Positions 20,581 to 28,861 of a stretch of DNA of 64,000 nt are shown piece after piece. The DNA is from Streptococcus constellatus subsp. constellatus. GTDB lineage: Bacteria > Bacillota > Bacilli > Lactobacillales > Streptococcaceae. The notes beneath the pieces were generated by a model, which did not search any database, was not told the DNA's origin, and saw nothing but the letters and a program-made list of their open reading frames with translations. Within the stretch, counting starts at the first letter, position 1. Every line of letters begins with the position of its first letter. The position numbers and the translations under genes are program-made. The stretch covers positions 558,001-622,000 of the forward strand of contig NZ_AP014647.1 in NCBI RefSeq assembly GCF_023167545.1, given 5' to 3'.

Positions 20581-21817
20581 AAGCGCGCCGTAGCAATTTT
20601 TTAATCAAACTGAGAATTTTAAATTTTAATGGCTGTGGATAATAGCGGAAGGTACCCATTTTGCGAACAATATAACCATTGAAATTTTGTTTAAAGCGGA
20701 GCACGCCGTCTGAACCGTCGAAAATTCCAGTAATACCAAGAAAATTATAAAAAGGAATACCTCGCTTGATAGCTTCTTTCATGATGTATTCTTGGAGAAG
20801 CGCTGGAGCATAAAATTTGTTAAATTCAGGATAGGAACCACTAAAGAGGTAAGTTGCCTCTTGTGGTGTGTACAGGAAAAGGCTGCCAGCCATCACTTGG
20901 TCTTCCATTCCATATTTATCTATCAATTCTTGTGCTTCGGCCTTACGTGTTTTAAAACTTTCAAATTGGCTAGAGAATTCACGCAGTTGATTGTGCTTTT
21001 TCTCCGACTGAGGATTTTTTTCTAAATCCGCTTCTAATTTTTGAATTTTTTGTCTGAGTTTTTTTTGATCATTTTGCAGATGTTGCAAATAATCTTGAAA
21101 ATTAAGCGTTGCAATCATAAAGTCTGCTTGATTACCAAAAGCATCGTAGAAATCTTGGTAGTAATCTAAAGATTTGTCACTATATTCACGCCGTTCGGAA
21201 GTGGCAGAAGTGATTTCTTTGAAAATATTTAATTCATCTCGCTTCAATTTTTTTAATTGAATGCCGAAAGTATTCGCCTTTTTGACGGTTGATTTGCCAT
21301 TTTTGCTGAAGGATTTGATGAGGTCTTTTTCGGTAAGACCTGCCAGATCTTTGACATAGTGCCAGTCAGGTTCCCCACCGGGATAGCCAGTCTGTAAACC
21401 ATCAAATTCATAACCTAAGTCTGTCAAATCTTTTATCAATTCTGTTTTTTCGGGCGAAGTAGGTTGACCATTGCTGTCAAATGTTTGATAAGTTTCATAA
21501 GGTTTGACAATTAGCTCTAAAGCACCATTTTCTTTGGCGTAGGTCTTGAGTTCACGGTAAAAAGCTTGCAGGTCTTGAGGATTTGTTGAAACAGGGCCAC
21601 AATTTATTTCCATGTGAAGTCCACCTGTCATGGGCATACTGTAGAGCACGGCTGAAACGGTTAATTCACCGTGTTTATTTGTGTGACCGACATATTGGCA
21701 AGTAAAACCGCGTTTCGCTAAGAGCTTCTCCATTTCTACCGTCTGCATAAAAGAACGTTGAGCGCAAGAAGCGCTGTGTTTTACAAATTCTTCCTGACGA
21801 AGTTGTTTGAGTGTCAT
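20579..21817 (-). CDS. murN: Peptidoglycan bridge aminoacyltransferase MurN (FemAB family)
   Basis: FemX-family transferase that uses aminoacyl-tRNA to add the second residue, usually Ala, to the dipeptide branch on lipid II lysine. The 412-residue protein has two GNAT-like lobes and the helical coiled-coil arm typical of the family (about residues 235-285, rich in Lys/Glu/Gln). The C-terminal lobe holds LFSGSYPEFNKFYAPALLQEY and YNFLGITGIF. It starts 12 bp after murM ends and closes the HD-HAD-murM-murN operon. Confidence 0.9.
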   Translation of the reverse strand: MTLKQLRQEEFVKHSASCAQRSFMQTVEMEKLLAKRGFTCQYVGHTNKHGELTVSAVLYSMPMTGGLHMEINCGPVSTNPQDLQAFYRELKTYAKENGALELIVKPYETYQTFDSNGQPTSPEKTELIKDLTDLGYEFDGLQTGYPGGEPDWHYVKDLAGLTEKDLIKSFSKNGKSTVKKANTFGIQLKKLKRDELNIFKEITSATSERREYSDKSLDYYQDFYDAFGNQADFMIATLNFQDYLQHLQNDQKKLRQKIQKLEADLEKNPQSEKKHNQLREFSSQFESFKTRKAEAQELIDKYGMEDQVMAGSLFLYTPQEATYLFSGSYPEFNKFYAPALLQEYIMKEAIKRGIPFYNFLGITGIFDGSDGVLRFKQNFNGYIVRKMGTFRYYPQPLKFKILSLIKKLLRRA

Positions 21818-21829
21818 GCGATTCCTTTC

Positions 21830-23044
21830 TTAGTGTTTGCTGCGGTATTTCTTTCTCAAAGTATAAGCAAAGTTCGAGAGATGATAGAGAGGATTAGTTG
21901 GGAGGTTAAATTCACCAACATATTCCTCAATAGTTGGATTGAACTTGGATTTGAAATGATAAAGCCCGCCGTTTAGATCGTTTTCAACTCCCCCCATATT
22001 TTGCCAATCGGCGCCACGTTCAAAGGCGTGCTTTGCGGTTTCATACCAAGTGAGGAGGGCTGGCTGGTAGCGGCGGTATTCTTCGTCCATTCCAGCATAG
22101 ATATTTTCAGAGGTAGTTCCATATTCGAGAACCAAAGTTCCAGATAGAGGCACTGTTGTGACTCCTTGAGTCATTTTTTCTGCTAAGAAATCCATTTCTT
22201 CTTGCAGCCGTTTTTGTTCCTGCTTGTTGTTTTCAATTTTACCGGGCTTGGTTTTTTCAGTAAATTTGCTAGCTTCTTTTTCAGCCTTGGATTTTTGTAC
22301 TTGGAGATTTTCTAGACGCTCGTTTAAATTAATACTTGCAAGTGTGATATAGGACTGCTCAGGGTAAGTATCCAGCAGTTTTTGATAATAATCTTGACCA
22401 CGCAGATGGATACTTTTTCGATTTTCTGTTTTTTTCATCAAAGCAGAGAAATCGTCCAAAAGCTCTGAACCACCAAATTGGACTTGAATACCTTTGTTGC
22501 GAGCAGTGCGAATAGCTTGTCGTGTGCTTTTCGATAAAAGTTCTTCACTGAAATTATCCTTGTAAATATTTGCTTGAAAGCGTGGCTGAATGGTTTCATC
22601 CAATAATTCAGTGCGTCCAAGCCAGATAGCACCTGCTTTTTGCAAGTTGTTAATCAAATCAAGAGTTTTTGGATTATCCTGTCGTTCTTCCCCACTTTGA
22701 TTTTGAACTAAGAAAAGACTAGGATCAAACTTGATAAAAAGAGCTTTTTTAGTTTTGGCAAATTTTTTTAAAGAAGTCAGAACAAAGTGTAGCAATTCCT
22801 GATCTTGATAGTCCATAATAGGACCACGCGGAATATAAAGCATGGTCATACTGAGCGGCAGTGGCTTGATGAGAATGCTAGCCGAGGCTACTAATTGATT
22901 ATTTTTGTAAAAACCAATTCGTTCATTGTCCCAGTTATCTTTAACCTTTGCCCAAGAAGCGCTTTGAAGTAAGTTGGTTTGAGAACTTTGCTTAACAAAA
23001 TCATCGTGTTCTTGAGCAGAGATTCCGATTTTATAAGTGTACAT
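21830..23044 (-). CDS. murM: Peptidoglycan bridge aminoacyltransferase MurM (FemAB family)
   Basis: Adds the first residue (Ser or Ala) from aminoacyl-tRNA to the lysine of lipid II, producing branched muropeptides; linked to beta-lactam resistance in pneumococci. 404 residues from the ATG at 23044; an earlier in-frame Met at 23059 would lie inside the HAD gene. LLQSASWAKVKDNW is the usual N-terminal motif, MLYIPRGPIMDY lies in the first lobe, and a charged coiled-coil arm spans about 245-300. The ATG overlaps the HAD stop codon by one base (TAATG), a sign of translational coupling. Confidence 0.9.
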   Translation of the reverse strand: MYTYKIGISAQEHDDFVKQSSQTNLLQSASWAKVKDNWDNERIGFYKNNQLVASASILIKPLPLSMTMLYIPRGPIMDYQDQELLHFVLTSLKKFAKTKKALFIKFDPSLFLVQNQSGEERQDNPKTLDLINNLQKAGAIWLGRTELLDETIQPRFQANIYKDNFSEELLSKSTRQAIRTARNKGIQVQFGGSELLDDFSALMKKTENRKSIHLRGQDYYQKLLDTYPEQSYITLASINLNERLENLQVQKSKAEKEASKFTEKTKPGKIENNKQEQKRLQEEMDFLAEKMTQGVTTVPLSGTLVLEYGTTSENIYAGMDEEYRRYQPALLTWYETAKHAFERGADWQNMGGVENDLNGGLYHFKSKFNPTIEEYVGEFNLPTNPLYHLSNFAYTLRKKYRSKH

Positions 23045-23853
23045 TAGTTTAAAACCCACTCTCTAATAGCGTATGCAACGCCTGATTCGTCATTTGATTT
23101 GGTAATGTATTTGGCGATTTTTTTCAGTTCATCAGTCCCATTTTCCATTACAACAGGATTTCCAACGACTTCTAGCATAGAACGATCATTTTCTTCGTCA
23201 CCAATCGCCATAGTCTCCTCTTTTGTCAATCCTAATTTTTCTGCTAGATGCACGACTGCAGCTCCTTTGTTGACAGTTTTTTTGACAATTTCTAAGTAAA
23301 AAGGTGCAGATTTTACGAGTGTGTATTTATCGTACAATTCTTTAGGAAGTTTCGTGATTGCTTGATCCAAAATTTCTGGTTCGTCAATATACATGATTTT
23401 AACGATTTCTTTATCTATCATTTCCTCTGGAGTGCGGTAGTAGACTGGCATATTAACTAACCCAGCTTCGTAAACAGTATATTTTCCAATGTTACGGTTA
23501 GCAGTATAAATGCCGTCCTTGGTGATAGCGTGCATATGAACTCCTAGCTTGCGGCTGAGGCATTCGATGTCCAGATAATCCTCATAAGACAGGGGTTCTT
23601 TGATATATTCTTCCCCTGTGACTGTATCTTGAACCAGCCCGCCATTGAAGGTAATGACATAATTACCTGGCTCATTTAGATGTAATTCTTCGAGCAAAGT
23701 TCTCACTCCTGGAATGGGGCGTCCGGTTGCAATGACAATCTTTACTCCAGCAGCTTTGGCATCTTGTACAGCAGAAAAAACTTCTGGTGTGACTTCTCTT
23801 TTGGTGTTTAATAAGGTTCCGTCAATATCAACGGCAACTAGTTTAATACTCAT
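23044..23853 (-). CDS. Cof-type HAD phosphatase
   Basis: HAD superfamily subfamily IIB hydrolase, 269 residues. Motif I is DIDGTLLNTKR (nucleophile Asp near residue 9), motif II ATGRP, motif III lysine in NKGAAVVHLAEKLGL, motif IV GDEENDRSMLEVVG. Such enzymes dephosphorylate small sugar phosphates or flavin precursors; the substrate here is unknown. ATG 23853 is chosen because it aligns with the family start and overlaps the end of the HD gene by 11 bp. Operon member with murMN. Confidence 0.88.
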   Translation of the reverse strand: MSIKLVAVDIDGTLLNTKREVTPEVFSAVQDAKAAGVKIVIATGRPIPGVRTLLEELHLNEPGNYVITFNGGLVQDTVTGEEYIKEPLSYEDYLDIECLSRKLGVHMHAITKDGIYTANRNIGKYTVYEAGLVNMPVYYRTPEEMIDKEIVKIMYIDEPEILDQAITKLPKELYDKYTLVKSAPFYLEIVKKTVNKGAAVVHLAEKLGLTKEETMAIGDEENDRSMLEVVGNPVVMENGTDELKKIAKYITKSNDESGVAYAIREWVLN

Positions 23854-25162
23854 GTTTGTGTGCTTCTCCATAGATAAATTGGTCATTTTTGATATACGAC
23901 AAGAAAGTTTTGCTATTTTCGCTAAAAAGTCCAGCATCTTTCAGCATCTCTTTTGGGAAATAGAAACGATTGTCTCCATGTCTTGTGCCTGCTAACGATT
24001 CAACAATGGGCGACAAAGTGGATAATTCAGCAAGATTGCCATCTTTTTGCACAATTTCAATCTGCGTTCGCGGATTTTCTACATGTGGTCGATAGAAATC
24101 ATACGGCAAGTCAAAATTACGATGAATGGCCGTGTAGTAGTCAGGGTTAAAGCCGACTTCTGCAACTAAATTCCGCATGATATTCAGATATTTTTCATTT
24201 TTTTCAGAGAAAATAATGGATTTAAAGACCTTACGGTTGATGAAACGCTGTGCTAAATCAGATAAAATCGTATCAGGACTCGTCATCCAAACTTGGAAAT
24301 AGGTGTTCATCACACCGTCATCCAATGCTAAATAATCTTTCAAAGTCACTCTTTTTTCAAAGAAAGGAATAAGGTTGGGAGAAGAAAGCAAAAAATAGTC
24401 TTTCTGCTTTTCATAGAGAAATTTAGCTCGTTTGAGTAAATTCTGTAAGAGTACCTCCATCGCACGACTAGCTGGATGGAAATAGACCTGCATATACATT
24501 TGATAACGACTGACGACATAATCTTCTACAGCATGCATGCCGTTGCGCTTAAAAGCAATGCCATTTTTGACAGGACAAATAACGCGCAAAATCCGTGTTA
24601 AGTCAAATTGTCCATAAGAAGCACCTGTATAGTAGGAATCTCGCAAGAGATAATCCATACGATCCACATCGATTTGACTGGAAATCAACTGAACAACCTG
24701 TTTATTAGGATAAGTATGGTTGATAACACTGGCTACTTTTTCTGGAAAATCAGGTGAAACTTGAACCAGCACTTGGTTAATCTCTGTTTCAGGGCTCGTG
24801 ATAATCTGGCGTGTAATTTCTTCATGGTCGGTATCAAATAAACGCTCGAAAGTATGTGAATAAGCGCCGTGACCTACATCGTGCAAGAGGGCTGTTGCCA
24901 TGACTAAGAGACTTTCATGACGATTCCAAACTTCTGGATATTTTTCGTTAAAAATCTTTGTGATGCGTCTGGAAATTTCGTAGGCTCCAAGACAATGTGA
25001 AAAACGGCTGTGTTCGCCTCCATGAAAAGTATAGCCAGAAGTTCCCAGCTGTTTAATGCGGCGCAGTCGTTGAAATTCTTTAGTGTTTATTAAATCATAG
25101 ATGACTTGGTGATCTACATGAATGTAATTGTGCACGGGATCACGAAATACTTTTTCAATCAT
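23843..25162 (-). CDS. HD-domain phosphohydrolase (YwfO/dGTPase-like)
   Basis: A 439-residue HD-superfamily enzyme resembling Bacillus YwfO and the deoxynucleoside triphosphate triphosphohydrolases. The start FRDPVHNYIHVDHQVIYDLI and the metal site HSRFSHCLGAYE...ALLHDVGHGAYSHTFE (H and HD) are visible. ATG 25162 is the family start; a longer open frame upstream is spurious. It heads the minus-strand operon HD-HAD-murM-murN. The promoter's -10 lies 6 bp before the ATG, so its mRNA is predicted to be leaderless. Confidence 0.88.
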   Translation of the reverse strand: MIEKVFRDPVHNYIHVDHQVIYDLINTKEFQRLRRIKQLGTSGYTFHGGEHSRFSHCLGAYEISRRITKIFNEKYPEVWNRHESLLVMATALLHDVGHGAYSHTFERLFDTDHEEITRQIITSPETEINQVLVQVSPDFPEKVASVINHTYPNKQVVQLISSQIDVDRMDYLLRDSYYTGASYGQFDLTRILRVICPVKNGIAFKRNGMHAVEDYVVSRYQMYMQVYFHPASRAMEVLLQNLLKRAKFLYEKQKDYFLLSSPNLIPFFEKRVTLKDYLALDDGVMNTYFQVWMTSPDTILSDLAQRFINRKVFKSIIFSEKNEKYLNIMRNLVAEVGFNPDYYTAIHRNFDLPYDFYRPHVENPRTQIEIVQKDGNLAELSTLSPIVESLAGTRHGDNRFYFPKEMLKDAGLFSENSKTFLSYIKNDQFIYGEAHKHEY

Positions 25163-25168
25163 GGCTCT

Positions 25169-25177
25169 ATTATACCA
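25169..25177 (-). promoter_or_regulatory. Extended -10 promoter giving a leaderless mRNA
   Basis: On the minus strand TGGTATAAT is followed by only AGAGCC before the ATG of the HD gene. Transcription start would coincide with the start codon, and no ribosome site exists. Confidence 0.7.
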
Positions 25178-25285
25178 TAAAACAGAAGAAGACCACACTG
25201 AAAAAATTAAAGGAAAGAAAGGAAGAAATCTTTGAGATTTTCTGATAAAATAGAAAAGAAAAGCAGTAGATGAGGAGCTTATAGT

Positions 25286-25672
25286 GTGAAGATTAGAATC
25301 AAAAATCAGATACAGTTTGATGAACAAGTAGAACAAATTGATCAAACTTATGACGGAGAATGGCAGAAAAAGGGAGCTTATCATTACTTGCGTTTTGAAA
25401 ATGAAGAGAATGAAAATGTTGTTTTGAAGTTTCAGGATGAAGAACTAGTCATGACACGCTTCTCTACTCCTAAATCTTTGATGCGGTTTATCAAAGGAGG
25501 AGAAGCTTTGATTGGAATTCCCACACCGGTCGGCATACAACAATTTATCACAAAAACAAGTCATTACCAGGTTGATTTGAAAAAGCAGACACTTGAACTG
25601 CATTATCAATTGAGAACACCTGATGGCGGTCGAACTTTTGCGGATTATCAAATGGAAATTTCGTGGAGGTAG
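25286..25672 (+). CDS. DUF1934 (YwiB-like) beta-barrel protein
   Basis: A 128-residue protein of the DUF1934 family (calycin-like beta barrel, B. subtilis YwiB). It starts at a GTG with GAGG upstream: MKIRIKNQIQFDEQVEQID. The conserved end RTPDGGRTFADYQMEISW is present. Function unknown. It is divergent from the HD gene, with 123 bp between them. Confidence 0.85.
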   Translation: MKIRIKNQIQFDEQVEQIDQTYDGEWQKKGAYHYLRFENEENENVVLKFQDEELVMTRFSTPKSLMRFIKGGEALIGIPTPVGIQQFITKTSHYQVDLKKQTLELHYQLRTPDGGRTFADYQMEISWR

Positions 25673-25678
25673 AAAGTG

Positions 25679-25856
25679 ATGGGAAGAATCCTTTTTAGTT
25701 TAGTAATAGCGGCTATTTTTATTCTCAGCAGATTTATTTGGTTTTTATAACAAGACAAAGCTTAATATGTTCTTTGACCTAACAGGGACACTTGTCATAG
25801 CGATTATTTTATTTATTGCGTCTTATTCTTTGCTGGGCAAAATAGATAGAAATTGA
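25679..25856 (+). pseudogene. Small membrane protein gene with a one-base frameshift
   Basis: The frame from ATG 25679 encodes MGRILFSLVIAAIFILSRFIWFL and stops at 25748-25750. The next frame continues YNKTKLNMFFDLTGTLVIAI...YSLLGKIDRN to TGA 25854-25856. Removing one T from the five-T run in GGTTTTTATAAC (about 25742-25746) joins them into a 58-residue protein with two membrane helices. It begins 6 bp after the DUF1934 stop. Either a homopolymer frameshift has killed it or the run is a sequencing or phase-variable site. Function unknown. Confidence 0.6.
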
Positions 25857-25866
25857 ACTTTTTTGC

Positions 25867-26019
25867 TTGAAAAAATTGAAGAATTTGATATAATAAAAAC
25901 ACTCAAGGGAGTAGCTAGCGGGATATCCGTTACAAGGTCGTCAATACGAAAGCAATTTCCGGCCTTGTATGAAACAGCGAGACTTGTTACAGCAAACAGG
26001 TCTCTTTTTGTTTGTCAAA
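25867..26019 (+). ncRNA. yybP-ykoY (Mn2+) riboswitch with promoter and terminator
   Basis: Extended -10 TGATATAAT (25886-25894) follows TTGAAA (25867-25872). The leader has the yybP-ykoY signature: AAGGGAGTAGC (about 25905-25915), GGTCGTCAATACG (25936-25948) and TTCCGGCC. A 10-bp terminator GAGACTTGTT...AACAGGTCTC (25979-26014) with TTTTT follows. Mn2+ binding to this class is known to raise expression of streptococcal Mn2+/Ca2+ ATPases. A second hairpin overlapping the terminator is described under findings. Confidence 0.9.
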
Positions 26020-26042
26020 AAGAGATTAAAGGAGGAACTATT

Positions 26043-28736
26043 TTGTCGAAAGAACAAAAGCGCCAAGCGTTTTATACGCAAAGTTCGGAAGAAGTTTTAA
26101 AGAATTTGGAAACTTCTAATCAGGGTTTAACAAGCAATGAAGCTACTAAGCGTTTAGATGAGTATGGTCGCAATGAACTAGATGAAGGAGAAAAAAAATC
26201 CCTTCTGATGAAATTCGTTGAGCAATTCAAGGATTTGATGATTCTCATTTTGCTGATTGCTGCTATTCTTTCAGTTGTGACTTCAGGTGGTGAAGATATT
26301 GCAGATGCGATTATTATCCTAGCTGTGGTCATTATTAATGCCATTTTTGGAGTTTACCAAGAAGGCAAGGCAGAAGAAGCAATTGAAGCACTCAAATCTA
26401 TGTCTAGCCCAGCTGCGCGTGCGCTGCGTGACGGGCATGTGACAGAAGTGGATTCTAAGGAATTAGTTCCAGGAGACATCGTTATACTGGAAGCTGGTGA
26501 TGTGGTACCTGCTGATATGCGTCTTTTGGAAGCGAACACGTTGAAAATCGAAGAAGCAGCTCTGACTGGTGAATCTGTTCCTGTTGAAAAACATCTGACT
26601 GATGATGTAGCTGCGGATGCAGGACTGGGTGACCGCATCAATATGGCTTTCCAAAATTCAAATGTTACGTATGGACGGGGAATGGGTGTAGTTGTCAATA
26701 CAGGTATGTATACGGAAGTTGGTCATATTGCTGGTATGCTTCAAAACGCTGATGAAACAGATACTCCACTCAAGCAAAATCTAAATGGTCTGTCAAAAGT
26801 GCTCACCTATGCGATTTTAATTATTGCAGCTATCACTTTTGTGGTTGGTGTATTTATTCAAGGAAAAGATCCACTGGGCGAATTGATGACATCAGTCGCA
26901 CTTGCTGTTGCAGCGATTCCAGAGGGGCTTCCTGCTATTGTAACCATTGTCTTGGCACTTGGTACCCAAGTTTTGGCGAAGAGAAATTCTATTGTTAGAA
27001 AGCTTCCTGCAGTTGAAACGCTTGGCTCTACTGAAATTATTGCTTCTGATAAGACTGGTACGTTAACTATGAACAAAATGACAGTTGAGAAAGTCTTCTA
27101 TGATGGTAGCTTGCACGAAGCAAAACAGGCTATTGAGCTTGGGCTCGACTTGCCTTTGCTACGCTCGGTTGTACTTGCTAATGACACTAAAATCGACCAA
27201 GAGGGGAAACTCATTGGTGACCCAACAGAAACAGCCTTTGTTCAGTATGCACTTGATAAGGGCTATGATGTTAAAGCTTTCTTAGAGCAATATCCTCGTG
27301 TAGCGGAGTTGCCGTTTGACTCGACCCGTAAGCTCATGTCAACTATTCATCCTTTGCCGGACGGTAGATTTTTGGTTGCTGTAAAAGGTGCGCCAGATCA
27401 ACTCTTAAAACGTTGTGTGTCTCGTGACAAGGCAGGAACTATTGCGCAGATTGATGAGGCAACGACTCAGCTGATTAAAGATAATAATTCAGGTATGGCT
27501 CATCAAGCCTTGCGCGTGTTGGCTGGCGCCTACAAAATTATTGATGAAATCCCAGAAAACTTAACGTCTGAAAATCTTGAAAATGATTTAATTTTCACAG
27601 GTATGATTGGAATGATTGACCCTGAGCGTCTAGAAGCAGCAGAAGCCGTTCGCGTTGCCAAGGAAGCAGGGATTCGTCCAATTATGATTACGGGTGACCA
27701 CCAAGCTACGGCGGAAGCCATTGCCAAACGTCTAGGAATTATCAATGATGATAGTAAAGACCATGTCATGACTGGTGCCGAGCTTAACGAATTGTCAGAC
27801 GAAGAGTTTGAAAAAGTTGTTGGTCATTATTCTGTCTATGCGCGCGTATCACCTGAGCATAAAGTACGGATTGTCAAAGCATGGCAACATCAGGGGAAAG
27901 TTGTTGCTATGACCGGTGATGGTGTCAATGATGCACCAGCCCTGAAGACAGCCGATATCGGTATTGGAATGGGGATTACAGGTACAGAAGTTTCGAAAGG
28001 TGCTTCTGATATGATTTTGGCTGATGATAACTTTGCAACGATTATCGTGGCTGTTGAAGAAGGCCGTAAAGTCTTCTCTAACATTCAAAAGACGATTCAA
28101 TATTTGCTTTCGGCCAATACGGCAGAAGTTTTGACTATTTTCCTAGCAACTCTTTTTGGTTGGGATGTGCTGCAGCCGGTTCACCTACTTTGGATTAATT
28201 TAGTGACAGATACTTTCCCTGCCATTGCTCTGGGGGTTGAACCTGCTGAGCCAGGTGTGATGACGCATAAACCGCGTGGTCGCAAGTCTAGCTTCTTCTC
28301 AGGTGGTGTCATGAGCTCGATTATTTATCAAGGATTCTTGCAAGGTGCTTTGGTACTTGGTGTTTATGCTTATGCATTGATGAATCCTGTTCATGTTGGG
28401 GATATGAGAGCCATTCATGCAGACGCATTAACTATGTCTTTTGCAACGCTTGGATTAATTCAGCTCTTCCACGCTTTTAATGTGAAATCTGTTTATCAAT
28501 CACTTCTAACAGTCGGGCCATTCAAGTCTAAAACCTTTAATTGGTCTATCTTGGTCTCCTTTATCTTGTTGGCTTCTACTATTTTGATTGAGCCACTAGA
28601 AGGAATTTTTCATGTGACAAAATTGGATCTTTCACAATGGACAGCAGTCCTTATTGGCAGTTTTTCAATGATTATCATTGTAGAAATTGTCAAATTTATC
28701 CAACGCAAACTTGGCTTTGATCAGAATGCTATTTAA
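26043..28736 (+). CDS. mgtA: P-type cation ATPase (Ca2+/Mn2+ exporter, CaxP/MgtA)
   Basis: P2A-type ATPase that exports Mn2+ and/or Ca2+. From the TTG at 26043, with AAAGGAGG 7 bp upstream, the protein has 897 residues. An upstream open frame to 25863 runs through the riboswitch and is not real. Visible motifs: N-terminal cation ATPase domain, AALTGESVPVEK, the ion-binding VAAIPEGLPAIV, phosphorylation site SDKTGTLTMNKM, MITGDHQATA and MTGDGVNDAPALKTADIGIGMG, then a six-helix C-terminal part. The riboswitch points to manganese homeostasis; the pneumococcal orthologue is known as CaxP or MgtA. Confidence 0.93.
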   Translation: MSKEQKRQAFYTQSSEEVLKNLETSNQGLTSNEATKRLDEYGRNELDEGEKKSLLMKFVEQFKDLMILILLIAAILSVVTSGGEDIADAIIILAVVIINAIFGVYQEGKAEEAIEALKSMSSPAARALRDGHVTEVDSKELVPGDIVILEAGDVVPADMRLLEANTLKIEEAALTGESVPVEKHLTDDVAADAGLGDRINMAFQNSNVTYGRGMGVVVNTGMYTEVGHIAGMLQNADETDTPLKQNLNGLSKVLTYAILIIAAITFVVGVFIQGKDPLGELMTSVALAVAAIPEGLPAIVTIVLALGTQVLAKRNSIVRKLPAVETLGSTEIIASDKTGTLTMNKMTVEKVFYDGSLHEAKQAIELGLDLPLLRSVVLANDTKIDQEGKLIGDPTETAFVQYALDKGYDVKAFLEQYPRVAELPFDSTRKLMSTIHPLPDGRFLVAVKGAPDQLLKRCVSRDKAGTIAQIDEATTQLIKDNNSGMAHQALRVLAGAYKIIDEIPENLTSENLENDLIFTGMIGMIDPERLEAAEAVRVAKEAGIRPIMITGDHQATAEAIAKRLGIINDDSKDHVMTGAELNELSDEEFEKVVGHYSVYARVSPEHKVRIVKAWQHQGKVVAMTGDGVNDAPALKTADIGIGMGITGTEVSKGASDMILADDNFATIIVAVEEGRKVFSNIQKTIQYLLSANTAEVLTIFLATLFGWDVLQPVHLLWINLVTDTFPAIALGVEPAEPGVMTHKPRGRKSSFFSGGVMSSIIYQGFLQGALVLGVYAYALMNPVHVGDMRAIHADALTMSFATLGLIQLFHAFNVKSVYQSLLTVGPFKSKTFNWSILVSFILLASTILIEPLEGIFHVTKLDLSQWTAVLIGSFSMIIIVEIVKFIQRKLGFDQNAI

Positions 28737-28769
28737 GAAGAGTCTGGGACAATAGTCCCTTTGCTACAA

Positions 28770-28798
28770 AAAAAGCAACGGATTTGCCGTTGCTTTTT
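28770..28798 (+). terminator. Terminator at the left end of the IS
   Basis: AAAAAGCAACG-N7-CGTTGCTTTTT; it probably ends ATPase transcription and shields the transposase gene from readthrough. Confidence 0.8.
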
Positions 28799-28861
28799 GC
28801 ATGGTTGCGATAGTCTTGGTAAAATAGAATTGCCCAATAAACCATTTAGAAAGGCTATCCC

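Noticed and set aside
23853..25384. Long hydrophobic N-terminal extension of the HD protein
   Set aside because: It runs back through the promoter into the divergent DUF1934 gene; the family start is the Met at 25162.
25863..26042. N-terminal extension of the P-type ATPase through the leader
   Set aside because: It is the riboswitch, terminator and ribosome site read by chance as an open frame.
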